A stretch of DNA of 64,000 nt, from the NCBI GenBank assembly GCA_038748365.1, contig JBCDIZ010000008.1, positions 77,875 through 141,874 on the forward strand, in the 5' to 3' direction. The notes beneath the pieces were generated by a model. The model saw nothing but the letters and a program-made list of their open reading frames with translations. It was not told the DNA's origin and searched no databases. The position numbers and the translations under genes were made by a program. Of this stretch, positions 7,172 through 15,893 are shown one piece after another; the stretch's first letter is position 1; each line of letters begins with the position of its first letter. This DNA comes from Alterisphingorhabdus sp038748365. GTDB lineage: Bacteria > Pseudomonadota > Alphaproteobacteria > Sphingomonadales > Sphingomonadaceae.

Positions 7172-8710
7172 TTAGTTTTCGTTAAATCGAACCGGTACAA
7201 AGGCTGGCTGTCCACCCCGACGCTGCACCCGCAATAATACCGCGTCGCGTCCTTCATCGCGCGCTGCATCAATAGCAGCGGTGAAAGCTTCGGGAGAAGT
7301 CGTAGCTTTTCCATTTGCCGAAAGGATAACATAAGCACGACGCAGTCCCTTGCGCCACGCATCGCTGTTGCGATCCACTGCCGCAACAACAACGCCATCA
7401 ACATCGGACGCTACACCAATTTGCCGCTTGATCGCAGCGGTCAGTTCGACAACCGCGATGCCCAGCGCTTCACCAGCAGCGGCCTCATCCTGTTCAGGAT
7501 CTTCCTCGTTAAAGTCCTGATCTGGCTGGCCAAAGGCTGCGGCCATATCTTCCGGTGCGGGACGCTCACCGACGGTTGCACGCACAGTCTTGCGGCTGCC
7601 GTCGCGGATCAGTTCGATCGGCACTGTGGTTCCGGGACTTATATTCGCAACAATGAAGGACAGCGTCTGGTCAGGACTGATCTCCTTGCCGTTAACGCTC
7701 AAGACCACATCACCGGCCTGAATACCGGCTTTGTCCGCAGGGCCATCTTCCTGAACGAATTGGATAAATTCACCCCGGTTCTTTTGCAGCCCAAGAGAAT
7801 CGGCAAAGTCCTCATTCAGCTGGGCAATCTGTACGCCGATAAAGCCGCGCTCAACCGATTCACCGCGCCTTAGTGTATCGACAATCGGTGCAGCCACTTC
7901 AGCGGGGATAGCAAAGCCGATGCCGACACTGCCTCCCGTTGGCGAGATAATCGCATTGTTAATACCGATCACATTGCCCTGAAGGTCAAACATCGGGCCA
8001 CCTGAATTACCGCTGTTGATCGAAGCATCAGTCTGCAAATAGCGATCATAAGCACCGCCCTGACCAGTGTTGCGATAGACCGCCGAGATAATGCCCGAGG
8101 TCACCGTACCACTCAGGCCAAAGGGGTTGCCAATAGCAATAACCCAATCGCCAACGCGAGTCTGGGTAGAGTCCCCAAATTGGACGAATGGAAATGGCTC
8201 ATCACCTTCGATTTTGAGCACAGCCAGATCGGACTCCTGATCGCGGCCGACCAATTCGGCCTCGTATTCTGTGCCGTCCGTCATGGTAACGGTGATCGAT
8301 TCCACCGTGGCATTGCGCCGGTCATTGGAAACCACATGGTTGTTGGTCACAATATAGCCGTCGGCCGAAACGATAAAACCCGAACCCAGAGACTGTGCGG
8401 GACGGACTTGTTCATCGCCACCGCCATCACGACCACGACGGTTGCCGAATAGATCACCAAAAGGTGTACCGGCAAAAGGATTTCTACTGCGCACTCGAAT
8501 GCTCTGTTTGGTCGCAATATTGACTACCGCAGGTTGCAACTGCTCGGTCAGATCGGCAAAGCTAGCTGGCGCGCCCTGTGCCGGAACAATAGCCCGCATC
8601 GACTGCTCATCATTTTGCGCAACCTGTGCACCCAGAGGCTGTCCGGTTGCCAGGGCCACGGCACCTCCTGCCACCAACAGGGCCGTTGTCACTCCATAAG
8701 CATAACGCAC
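7172..8710 (-). CDS. degP: Do/HtrA family periplasmic serine protease
   Basis: 512 residues with a signal peptide (about 1-28), a trypsin-like domain and two PDZ domains (about 265-360 and 415-505). The catalytic triad is visible: His125 in VTNNHVV, Asp161 in QESDLAVLK and Ser236 in GNSGGPMFD. DegP/DegQ proteins degrade or refold misfolded envelope proteins. It is followed downstream of hflK-hflC on the same strand, an arrangement common in alphaproteobacteria, though a 175-base gap to hflC suggests a separate promoter. Whether it is the DegP or DegQ orthologue cannot be told from sequence alone. Confidence 0.93.
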   Translation of the reverse strand: MRYAYGVTTALLVAGGAVALATGQPLGAQVAQNDEQSMRAIVPAQGAPASFADLTEQLQPAVVNIATKQSIRVRSRNPFAGTPFGDLFGNRRGRDGGGDEQVRPAQSLGSGFIVSADGYIVTNNHVVSNDRRNATVESITVTMTDGTEYEAELVGRDQESDLAVLKIEGDEPFPFVQFGDSTQTRVGDWVIAIGNPFGLSGTVTSGIISAVYRNTGQGGAYDRYLQTDASINSGNSGGPMFDLQGNVIGINNAIISPTGGSVGIGFAIPAEVAAPIVDTLRRGESVERGFIGVQIAQLNEDFADSLGLQKNRGEFIQFVQEDGPADKAGIQAGDVVLSVNGKEISPDQTLSFIVANISPGTTVPIELIRDGSRKTVRATVGERPAPEDMAAAFGQPDQDFNEEDPEQDEAAAGEALGIAVVELTAAIKRQIGVASDVDGVVVAAVDRNSDAWRKGLRRAYVILSANGKATTSPEAFTAAIDAARDEGRDAVLLRVQRRGGQPAFVPVRFNEN

Positions 8711-8885
8711 AATAACTGTCCTCTCTTGATCATCTCGCCACCACTGTCCTGTAACTCACCAAGACCATCAGGCGATAAACTACAAATGTAATCTCAAACT
8801 ATCTTTGGCCAAAAATGGCTTAACGCCATTTGAATGAACCCATATTCAGAAAAACGCTGTTATGCAGTTCACAATGCTGAGACTA

Positions 8886-9719
8886 TCAGCGTCGGCCTCG
8901 GAATTGCCTCAGATATTCACTATCGGGTGACAACACCACAGATGCTTCGCCATCGCCACGGTTAAACGTCTGCTCATAGCTTTGCATCGCGCGGTAGAAA
9001 TCATAAAAACCCGGGTCCTTGCCATAGCTTTCGGCATAGATACGCGCTGATTCGGCTTCGGCCTGACCGCGGATCACCTGCGCATCCTTATTGCCCTCGG
9101 CTCGGATGGCAGTGGCTTCCTGCTGCCGTTCGGAGCGCATACGGGAGAAGGCCGATTCCAGCGGCGTGCCCTCAGGCAAGTCAGCGCGCTTGATCCTCAC
9201 ATCAATAATCTCCGCACCATATTTGCGCGCCTGCACGTTGAGTGCAGTCTGAATATTCTCCATCACCTGCCCGCGCTCGGGGCTGAGCAGAGTGGCAAAG
9301 GAGCGCTTGCCGAGCTCGTTACGCAACGACGAACCGAGAATAGTCCTGAGCTGGGTACGCAGCGCATCCTCGGTGCGGATCGAACGATACATTTGCAGCG
9401 GATTGGTAATGCGGAAGCGGGCAAAGGCATCAACCTGCAGGCGCAGCTTGTCAGTGGAGAGCACTTCCTGCCGTTCCATCTGCACATTCAGAACGCGCTT
9501 ATCGATATATTGTATCTGTTCGACAAAGGGGATGCGGAAGGCAATACCAGCACCGGTCGTACCAAACGCCTCATTAGGCTGATACACATTCACCTTACGC
9601 ACAGGCTCGCCATAGCGCAGGACAAGAGCCTGCTCGGTTTCCTGGACCACAGATACGGAAAGCGCGATCAAAACCAGCGCAAAGACTGCGGCAGCGCCTA
9701 GAAAGACGGGATTTTTCAT
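8886..9719 (-). CDS. hflC: FtsH modulator HflC
   Basis: 277-residue SPFH/prohibitin-family protein: one N-terminal membrane anchor (about 5-25) followed by VVQETEQALVLRYGEPVR, the band-7 domain with VLSTDKLRLQVDAFARFRITNP, and a C-terminal coiled region RSERQQEATAIRAEGNKDAQVIRGQAEAESARIYAESYG typical of HflC. With HflK it forms a membrane ring that restrains the FtsH protease. The start codon overlaps the hflK stop by 4 bases, which fits 1:1 synthesis. Confidence 0.96.
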   Translation of the reverse strand: MKNPVFLGAAAVFALVLIALSVSVVQETEQALVLRYGEPVRKVNVYQPNEAFGTTGAGIAFRIPFVEQIQYIDKRVLNVQMERQEVLSTDKLRLQVDAFARFRITNPLQMYRSIRTEDALRTQLRTILGSSLRNELGKRSFATLLSPERGQVMENIQTALNVQARKYGAEIIDVRIKRADLPEGTPLESAFSRMRSERQQEATAIRAEGNKDAQVIRGQAEAESARIYAESYGKDPGFYDFYRAMQSYEQTFNRGDGEASVVLSPDSEYLRQFRGRR

Positions 9720-10846
9720 CGGCTGCCTCCTGTAACAACCTGCGGCTCGTCAGCGGCAATCTCCGGTGGTGTCTGCGCTCTACGGCGCAGTTCTGGCAGC
9801 GGCAGATAAGGCGTCACATTTCCGGTTTCGACAACGGTCTTGTCCACCTTACCAAGGACGCGCTCCATCGTCTCATAATAAAGCCGCTGGCGTGTTACTT
9901 CTGGCGCCAGACGATATTGCTCATAGACCTGGTCAAAGCGCGATGTCTGGCCTTCGGCAGTCTCAATAATCTGACGCGCATAGGCACGCGCATTATTCTT
10001 CGCCGTCTCGGCATCCTGCTGCGCCACGTTCACTTCCTTGAACGCTTCGTTCACCGCCTGGGGCGGGTCGGATTGTCGGATAGCGATGCCCTGCACGGTG
10101 ATACCTGCGCCATAGTCATCAAGAATCGTCTGCATCCGTGTGCGCACCTGCGCCTCAATGTCGGAACGCCCCGGTCCGATGGCATCATCGAGTGAGAAAT
10201 TGGCAATAACCGCACGCATCGCGCTTTCGGCGGCATCGCGAATCGCATCTTCCGGGTTATCCAACTGGAACAGATATTGTTCCGGGTCACGAATCTGCCA
10301 GCGCACTTCATAGGCCATGTCGATGATATTCTGATCGCTGGTCAACACGAAGTTTTCATCATCCGCGCTCGGTGTACCGATCGGCATTTCGCGAATAGCC
10401 TGGGTATCCACTTTTTCCATCGTTTCAAATGGTGATGGCAGAGTGAAATTGATACCCGGCCCAACCGTCCGCGAATAGCTGCCAAGAAACTTGACTACAC
10501 CCTGTTCACGCGCATCAATCCGCCAGACACTGGTCAGCCCAATCCAGACCAGCACCACCAGCACGATGATCCAGGGTATATAGCTTTTGCCATTTGGGCG
10601 TTTGGGCAAGCCGGAAAAACCACCGCCCGGACCGCCGCTACCGCCTTTGCGGAACAGATCTTCTATCGAACTGGACTTGCGTCCGCCGCCACCGCCGGAA
10701 GGCTGCCAGGGATTATTCGGACCATCAGAGCCACCACCGTTGGTGCCACCTGAAGAACTGCCACCATCTGAAGAGCCGCCACCCCAGGGATTGCCGGCTG
10801 CCATAAGTGATCCAATGCGTGAAAAAGCGCTCGAGAATTTCGTCAT
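9716..10846 (-). CDS. hflK: FtsH modulator HflK
   Basis: 376 residues: a glycine- and serine-rich cytoplasmic N-terminus (NPWGGGSSDGG and similar, about 19-75), one membrane span (about 95-112), then the band-7 domain (DAREQGVVKFLGSYSRTVGPGINF, ILDDYGAGITVQGIAIRQSDPPQAVNEAF) and a helical tail ending before the proline-rich C-terminus. This is the normal HflK layout. A second ATG at 10804 (MAAGNPWGG) is a possible alternative start; neither has a strong ribosome-binding site. It is the first gene of hflKC, and the 169-base gap to the divergent mrp gene should hold both promoters. Confidence 0.95.
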   Translation of the reverse strand: MTKFSSAFSRIGSLMAAGNPWGGGSSDGGSSSGGTNGGGSDGPNNPWQPSGGGGGRKSSSIEDLFRKGGSGGPGGGFSGLPKRPNGKSYIPWIIVLVVLVWIGLTSVWRIDAREQGVVKFLGSYSRTVGPGINFTLPSPFETMEKVDTQAIREMPIGTPSADDENFVLTSDQNIIDMAYEVRWQIRDPEQYLFQLDNPEDAIRDAAESAMRAVIANFSLDDAIGPGRSDIEAQVRTRMQTILDDYGAGITVQGIAIRQSDPPQAVNEAFKEVNVAQQDAETAKNNARAYARQIIETAEGQTSRFDQVYEQYRLAPEVTRQRLYYETMERVLGKVDKTVVETGNVTPYLPLPELRRRAQTPPEIAADEPQVVTGGSR

Positions 10847-11015
10847 AGTCTCTTTATAGGTATTGGATTTTGAGAAAAATAGTGTCTTTCACAGCTTTTG
10901 GCCTGCTAAGGCGCGAACCATGCTCAGTTTTCGATAAAGAGAGTGCCGCATCCGCGCTACTTATTTATATCGGGATGTGCATTATATCGGGGGTTAAGGG
11001 AGCCCGTTTCTCGCA

Positions 11016-12059
11016 ATGACCGAACAATCGCCAGATATGCAAGCCGTGGAAAAAGCCGTCGCAACCATCGCCTCGGATCGCGCTCGTAACATCAAGTTTA
11101 AGGACAGCGCGGTGTCGCTGGTCCTTGATGTGTCGGGCATGGAGCCTTTACAACGCGACAAGATGGATATCGCATTGCGCGATACGCTGCGTCAGATTGA
11201 TGGCATCAGCGAGGTGCGCGTTGCGATGACCAGCGAGAAAGTCAATCGCCGCATGATCGCCATTGGCAGCGGCAAGGGCGGCGTTGGCAAATCCACTGTT
11301 TCGACCAATATCGCCATCGCCATGCACCGGCTCGGCCGCAAGGTCGGGATGGTCGATGCCGATATCTATGGTCCGTCGCAAACCCGCCTGCTCGATTGTC
11401 CCGAGACCAAGCCCGAAGTCTCCGACCAGAAGCTGATCCCGATGATGACCGGCGCGGGTATCAAGCTGCTTTCCATGGGCCAGCTCGCCAAGCCGGGACA
11501 GGCGATTGCCTGGCGCGGGCCGATGGCGGGCAAGGCACTGGCCCAGCTGATTGATGCGCAATGGGGAAATACCAGCGACCTTATTGTCGATTTACCGCCA
11601 GGCACGGGCGATGTGCAAATGTCGCTGATGCAGCATTTCAAGCCCGATGGCGCGGTCATCGTATCGACGCCACAAGACTTGGCGCTATTGGATGCCACCC
11701 GTGCGATTAATCTTTTCGATCAGGGGAAGATTCCGGTTATCGGCATGATCGAGAATATGTCCGGCTATATCTGCCCGCATTGCGGCGGCGTCAGCGATCC
11801 CTTTGGCGCAGGCGGCACCGAAGAAGCCGCCAAGGAGATGGACCTGTCTTTCTTGGGACGGGTGCCGTTGGATATGGAAATCCGCAAGACCAGTGATGCG
11901 GGAACACCCATTGCAGCGGGGGATAGCCCCCAGGCGCAGGCATTTATGGCCATTGCGCAGAAGATTATCGATTGGATGGACGCGGGTTCAATCACCGCTC
12001 CGCCGCCAGAACCGAAAAAGTCCGGCTCGCCTTTCTCCAAACTTCTCGGCAAGGGTTAG
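11016..12059 (+). CDS. mrp: Mrp/ApbC iron-sulfur cluster carrier ATPase
   Basis: 347 residues: an N-terminal DUF59-like region (about 1-75), then a deviant Walker A motif GKGGVGKST at 86-94, the switch region DADIYGPSQ, PPGTGDVQMSL, and the metal-binding pair Cys253/Cys256 in YICPHCGG. Mrp/NBP35 proteins dimerise through the CxxC motif to hold a [4Fe-4S] cluster and deliver it to apoproteins. The C-terminus has a proline-rich extension. It stands alone, divergent from hflK. Confidence 0.93.
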   Translation: MTEQSPDMQAVEKAVATIASDRARNIKFKDSAVSLVLDVSGMEPLQRDKMDIALRDTLRQIDGISEVRVAMTSEKVNRRMIAIGSGKGGVGKSTVSTNIAIAMHRLGRKVGMVDADIYGPSQTRLLDCPETKPEVSDQKLIPMMTGAGIKLLSMGQLAKPGQAIAWRGPMAGKALAQLIDAQWGNTSDLIVDLPPGTGDVQMSLMQHFKPDGAVIVSTPQDLALLDATRAINLFDQGKIPVIGMIENMSGYICPHCGGVSDPFGAGGTEEAAKEMDLSFLGRVPLDMEIRKTSDAGTPIAAGDSPQAQAFMAIAQKIIDWMDAGSITAPPPEPKKSGSPFSKLLGKG

Positions 12060-12077
12060 GCGGCGGACAAAATCTTT

Positions 12078-14372
12078 ATGCCTTCGATTACGCGCAGACA
12101 GATATTAATTGGTGGCGGAGTGGCTGCGGGGCTAGTCATTGGCTGGGCTGCACTACCGACACAACTGGCCAATCCGATGCAGGCTGATGGCGATGAGAGC
12201 CTGTTCAACGCCTATCTGCGCATTGCCTCATCGGGCGCAGTGATCATCGCCATACCGCAGCTGGAAATGGGCCATGGGGTTTCAACGCTGCTGGCGCAGA
12301 TCATCGCGCAGGAATTGGGTGCGGACTGGCGCACCGTTGCGATAGAACCGGCGCGACCCGATGCGATTTACGGCAATACAGCGTTGCTGAAACGCTGGGC
12401 TCCGGCGATTGCACCGATGGACAGCGGTGCAACGCTGGCGGACAGCGATTACATCGTACAGCGCTATGCCGAAAACGTGCCGTTTATGATCTCTGGCGAT
12501 GACAGCGCTCTGGCCGGATACCTCCAACCCTGCCGTGAAGCCGGGGCTGCGGCTCGGGTGATGCTGGCACAGGCTGCGGCGGCGCGCTGGGATATTGATT
12601 GGGAATTATGCGCCGTTGATGGTGGCTTTGTCCGCCGTCAGGATGAAGCGGCAAATGGTGATGAGCAGACATTCAGCTTTGCCGAACTCGCCAGCGAAGC
12701 GGCCGCGCTTTCTCCTCCGGACATATTGCCTTTACGCCCCGAATCACCGGGGGAGAATGACGCCATCATCGCCGAAGGCGCGCGCACCGCCTTCCCCCGG
12801 CTCGATCTACCCACCAAAGTCGATGGCTCGGTTAATTTCGCAGGGGATATCCGCCTGCCCGATATGTTGTTTGCCGCTGTGCGGCAGGGGCCGCCCGGAG
12901 ATAGTCGCCTTCTCAAGATACAGCGCGACCGCGCCAAGGGCATTACCGGTCTTGTCGATGTAGTGAAGCATAAGCGCTGGGTCGCAACCCTGGCGAGTAA
13001 CTGGTGGGCTGCCAATAAGGCGCTGACAGCGATCCGCCCGCGCTTTGTCACCTACGGCGCTCTGGCTGACGACGCGGATAGCGAAAAGGCTCTGGAAACC
13101 GCGTTGAGGGATACGCCCGGCTATCGGTTGTATAAGGCGGGTGATGTCGATGCCACTTTTGGCGAGGATGCAAAACCCTATCGCGCCGATTATCGCGCCG
13201 CTGCGGCGCTGCATGCGCCGATAGAAACAACATCCGCCACCGCGCGCTGGAGCGAGCCTGGGGACGGAACAAGCGAGCGCGTTGAAATCTGGTATGCGGC
13301 GCAGGCCCCGTATCAGGTGGTCGAAGCTGTCGCTAAAGCGCTCAGGATCAGCACCGACGCGGTCACTCTCTATATGCCACCAGCGGGCGGCTCTTTTGGG
13401 GCGCGTTTTGATAGTCGTGCGGCGGTGCAGGCGGCGCTGTTATCGCGCCACAGCGGTCGTCCGATTCAGGTGATATGGTCGCGCGGCGAGGATCAGGTGC
13501 AAAACTATCCACGATCTGCAGCCCATGCCCAGCTTAGCGCTGTCACCGCAGCAGATGGCACGATATTGGGCTGGAACCACAAAATCGCTGCTCCTGCGAC
13601 CGGGCGCGAGACTATGGACCGACTACTGGACCAAGACCCAGCCTATCAGGCACAGCGCGATAACAGCGAGATGTATGACCGCACCATGATATCGGGCGCG
13701 GTCCCACCTTATCGCATCCCTGCGCTTGCCATTGACCATCACCCGGCTGATATCGGCTATCCCACCGGCCTGCTGCGCGGGCATGCGGACGCGCTCAATG
13801 CTTTTTTCCGCGAGAGCTTTATCGACGAGCTAGCGCAGCGCGCCGAACGCGAGCCGCTCTCCTATCGCATGCAAATGCTTGGCGATGCGCCGCGTCTTGC
13901 CGCCTGTCTTACCATGGCGGCAACACTATCCGGCTGGGACGGTGGCAGCACCGGCAGCGGCCAGGGCCTTGCCTGTCACACTATGGACGGCGCGATGATC
14001 GCTATGGTGGTGCGAGTGCAGCGCGGTGCTGAAGGTGTGCGTGTGCGCGAGATCGGCGCGGCTGTCGATATCGGTCATATCATCAATGAGGATATTGCCC
14101 GCCAGCAGATTGAAAGCGGTATCATCTTCGGCATGGCGCAGGCGCTGGGCGCTAGCAGCGGCCATAGCAAAGGTCTCGCCGACGCGCGGCGCTTGCGCGA
14201 TCTTTCGCTCCCGCTCCTTGCCGATACGCCTCAGATCACCATATCCTTCATCGATAATCAGCAAGAGGCGGTGGATGCCGATGCGATTGCCGTTCCGGTT
14301 GTTGCTCCGGCCATTGCCAATGCGCTGTTTTCCGCTACTAACGTGCGCTTTCGGCAGCTGCCGCTTATCTGA
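12078..14372 (+). CDS. Xanthine-oxidase family molybdopterin-binding subunit (IorB-like), Tat-exported
   Basis: 764 residues. The N-terminus TRRQILIGGGVAAGL is a twin-arginine signal. LEMGHGVSTLLAQIIAQELGADW and the central GGSFGARFDSRAAVQAALLS match the molybdenum-cofactor-binding fold of isoquinoline 1-oxidoreductase beta subunits. AVDIGHIINEDIARQQIESGIIFGMAQAL is the standard late motif. At the place where active members carry a GEP motif with the catalytic glutamate, this protein reads DADAIAVPVVAPAIANALF, so the usual glutamate seems absent. No 2Fe-2S small subunit gene is adjacent. Function is therefore uncertain; a degenerate or non-classical oxidoreductase is likely. Confidence 0.82.
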   Translation: MPSITRRQILIGGGVAAGLVIGWAALPTQLANPMQADGDESLFNAYLRIASSGAVIIAIPQLEMGHGVSTLLAQIIAQELGADWRTVAIEPARPDAIYGNTALLKRWAPAIAPMDSGATLADSDYIVQRYAENVPFMISGDDSALAGYLQPCREAGAAARVMLAQAAAARWDIDWELCAVDGGFVRRQDEAANGDEQTFSFAELASEAAALSPPDILPLRPESPGENDAIIAEGARTAFPRLDLPTKVDGSVNFAGDIRLPDMLFAAVRQGPPGDSRLLKIQRDRAKGITGLVDVVKHKRWVATLASNWWAANKALTAIRPRFVTYGALADDADSEKALETALRDTPGYRLYKAGDVDATFGEDAKPYRADYRAAAALHAPIETTSATARWSEPGDGTSERVEIWYAAQAPYQVVEAVAKALRISTDAVTLYMPPAGGSFGARFDSRAAVQAALLSRHSGRPIQVIWSRGEDQVQNYPRSAAHAQLSAVTAADGTILGWNHKIAAPATGRETMDRLLDQDPAYQAQRDNSEMYDRTMISGAVPPYRIPALAIDHHPADIGYPTGLLRGHADALNAFFRESFIDELAQRAEREPLSYRMQMLGDAPRLAACLTMAATLSGWDGGSTGSGQGLACHTMDGAMIAMVVRVQRGAEGVRVREIGAAVDIGHIINEDIARQQIESGIIFGMAQALGASSGHSKGLADARRLRDLSLPLLADTPQITISFIDNQQEAVDADAIAVPVVAPAIANALFSATNVRFRQLPLI

Positions 14373-14426
14373 TGCGTTTCCGGCGATGGAGCCGGTATTA
14401 GGAATTGCGAGTTTTTACGGGGATTT

Positions 14427-15476
14427 ATGGCTGAAGATATCGCAATTCCGTCCTTTGCCGATATGGCCCCACCGCCCGATCACCCCGCTGTCCCTGAGCA
14501 GCGTATAGGGGTTTTGCTGATCAATTTGGGGACACCGGAAGCACCGGATGTGCCGTCACTGAAACGCTATCTCGGCGAATTTCTCTCTGACCCCCGCGTG
14601 GTGGAAATCCCACAACTCATCTGGCAGCCCCTGCTGCGCGGCGTCATCCTCAACACCCGCCCGAAACAATCGGCCAAAGCCTATTCCAAGGTATGGATGG
14701 ATGAAGGCTCGCCACTGATGGTCTATACCAAGCGTCAGGCCGAGGCTTTGGACAAACGCATGGGCAGTAAAGTGCTTGTCGATTTCGCCATGCGCTATGG
14801 CAACCCCAATATTCCCGATCGCCTGCGCCACTTAAAGCTAAGCGGCTGTGACAAGATCCTGATTGCCCCGCTTTACCCGCAATATTCCGGTGCAACGACA
14901 GCGACCGTGGTCGACAAGGTTGGTGAAACGCTCGAACGCATGCGGCATCAACCAACGGTACGTTATCTGGCGCCCTATTACGATCATGACGCGCATATTG
15001 AGGCGGTCGCCGATAGTGTCCGCGAAGGCTTGGCGGGACTCGACTTCACTCCCGATGCCGTGATCACCAGTTTCCACGGCATGCCACTGCAAACGCTCTA
15101 TGATGGTGATCCTTATCATTGCCAATGCCGCAAAACAGCACGGCTGGTCTCGGAGAAGCTGAGCGATATTATCAGCAAGCCGCTGATCGTCTCATTCCAG
15201 TCCCGCTTTGGCCGCGCCAAATGGCTCGATCCGGCGACCGAAGATACGCTGGAGCAGCTACCGGGAAAAGACATTAAGAAAGTCGCTGTGGTGGCCCCAG
15301 GCTTCGCTGCCGATTGCGTCGAAACGCTGGAAGAAATCGCGATTGAGGGTGAAGAACAGTTTATGGAAGCAGGCGGTGAGCGCTTTGCCTATATCCCTTG
15401 CCTTAACGAAAGCGCACGGTCGATCACCATGCTGGAAAAGCTGGTGCGGCAGGAATTGGCGGGCTGGCTTGACTAA
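14427..15476 (+). CDS. hemH: Ferrochelatase
   Basis: 349 residues covering the complete ferrochelatase fold. Visible motifs are VLLINLGTPEAP at the start, PLYPQYSGATTATVVDKV, the catalytic His217 in SFHGMP, YHCQCRKTA, and SFQSRFGRAKWLDPATEDTLEQLP containing the family signature. The enzyme inserts Fe2+ into protoporphyrin IX in the last step of heme synthesis. It follows the molybdopterin protein after 54 bases and may share its transcript, but there is no functional reason to link them. Confidence 0.97.
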   Translation: MAEDIAIPSFADMAPPPDHPAVPEQRIGVLLINLGTPEAPDVPSLKRYLGEFLSDPRVVEIPQLIWQPLLRGVILNTRPKQSAKAYSKVWMDEGSPLMVYTKRQAEALDKRMGSKVLVDFAMRYGNPNIPDRLRHLKLSGCDKILIAPLYPQYSGATTATVVDKVGETLERMRHQPTVRYLAPYYDHDAHIEAVADSVREGLAGLDFTPDAVITSFHGMPLQTLYDGDPYHCQCRKTARLVSEKLSDIISKPLIVSFQSRFGRAKWLDPATEDTLEQLPGKDIKKVAVVAPGFAADCVETLEEIAIEGEEQFMEAGGERFAYIPCLNESARSITMLEKLVRQELAGWLD

Positions 15477-15479
15477 GTA

Positions 15480-15845
15480 TTTCTCGCGAAGAGCACTAAG
15501 GTTTTCAAGAGGTTGGGTTTGGTGAGGGCTTGCGCTTCGATTGCTAATGTTGTGGTTTTTAGCGTTTCATAAAAGCCACAAAGGGAAAAAGAGAAAAAGG
15601 GCACAAACAGGCAAGCAAGTACATGACTCTCAGAATTATTTCCCACCCCTATGGGGTGGGAGGAAAATGTTGTTGCAGTATAAGCGATCCGCGTAAACTA
15701 CGCATCAGGCACCCTTTTATACTTTTTCCCTTTGTGGCTTTTATGAAACCAGCATCCTCTCCACAGGCACCGCAACGTCAGGAAAGAAAACCAACCGCGC
15801 AAGCATCCACAACCCCTTAATAATCTTCGCGCGCTTCGCGAGAAA
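15480..15845. repeat. Large nested inverted repeat between hemH and the HerA-like gene
   Basis: The 417-base gap after hemH is mostly one palindrome-like unit. Outer arms TTTCTCGCGAAG (15480-15491) and CTTCGCGAGAAA (15834-15845) are perfect. Inner arms of 28 bases are also perfect (15564-15591 against 15722-15749; core AAAAGCCACAAAGGG). The centre has CCCACCCC/GGGGTGGG. No gene is present. It resembles the CACAAAG-type intergenic repeat at 45118-45195 and could be a non-coding mobile repeat that also ends hemH transcription. Confidence 0.65.
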
Positions 15846-15893
15846 AACAGCCACAGACTCTTGACCATAATGTTTTAGACCGACAGGGGTAAC

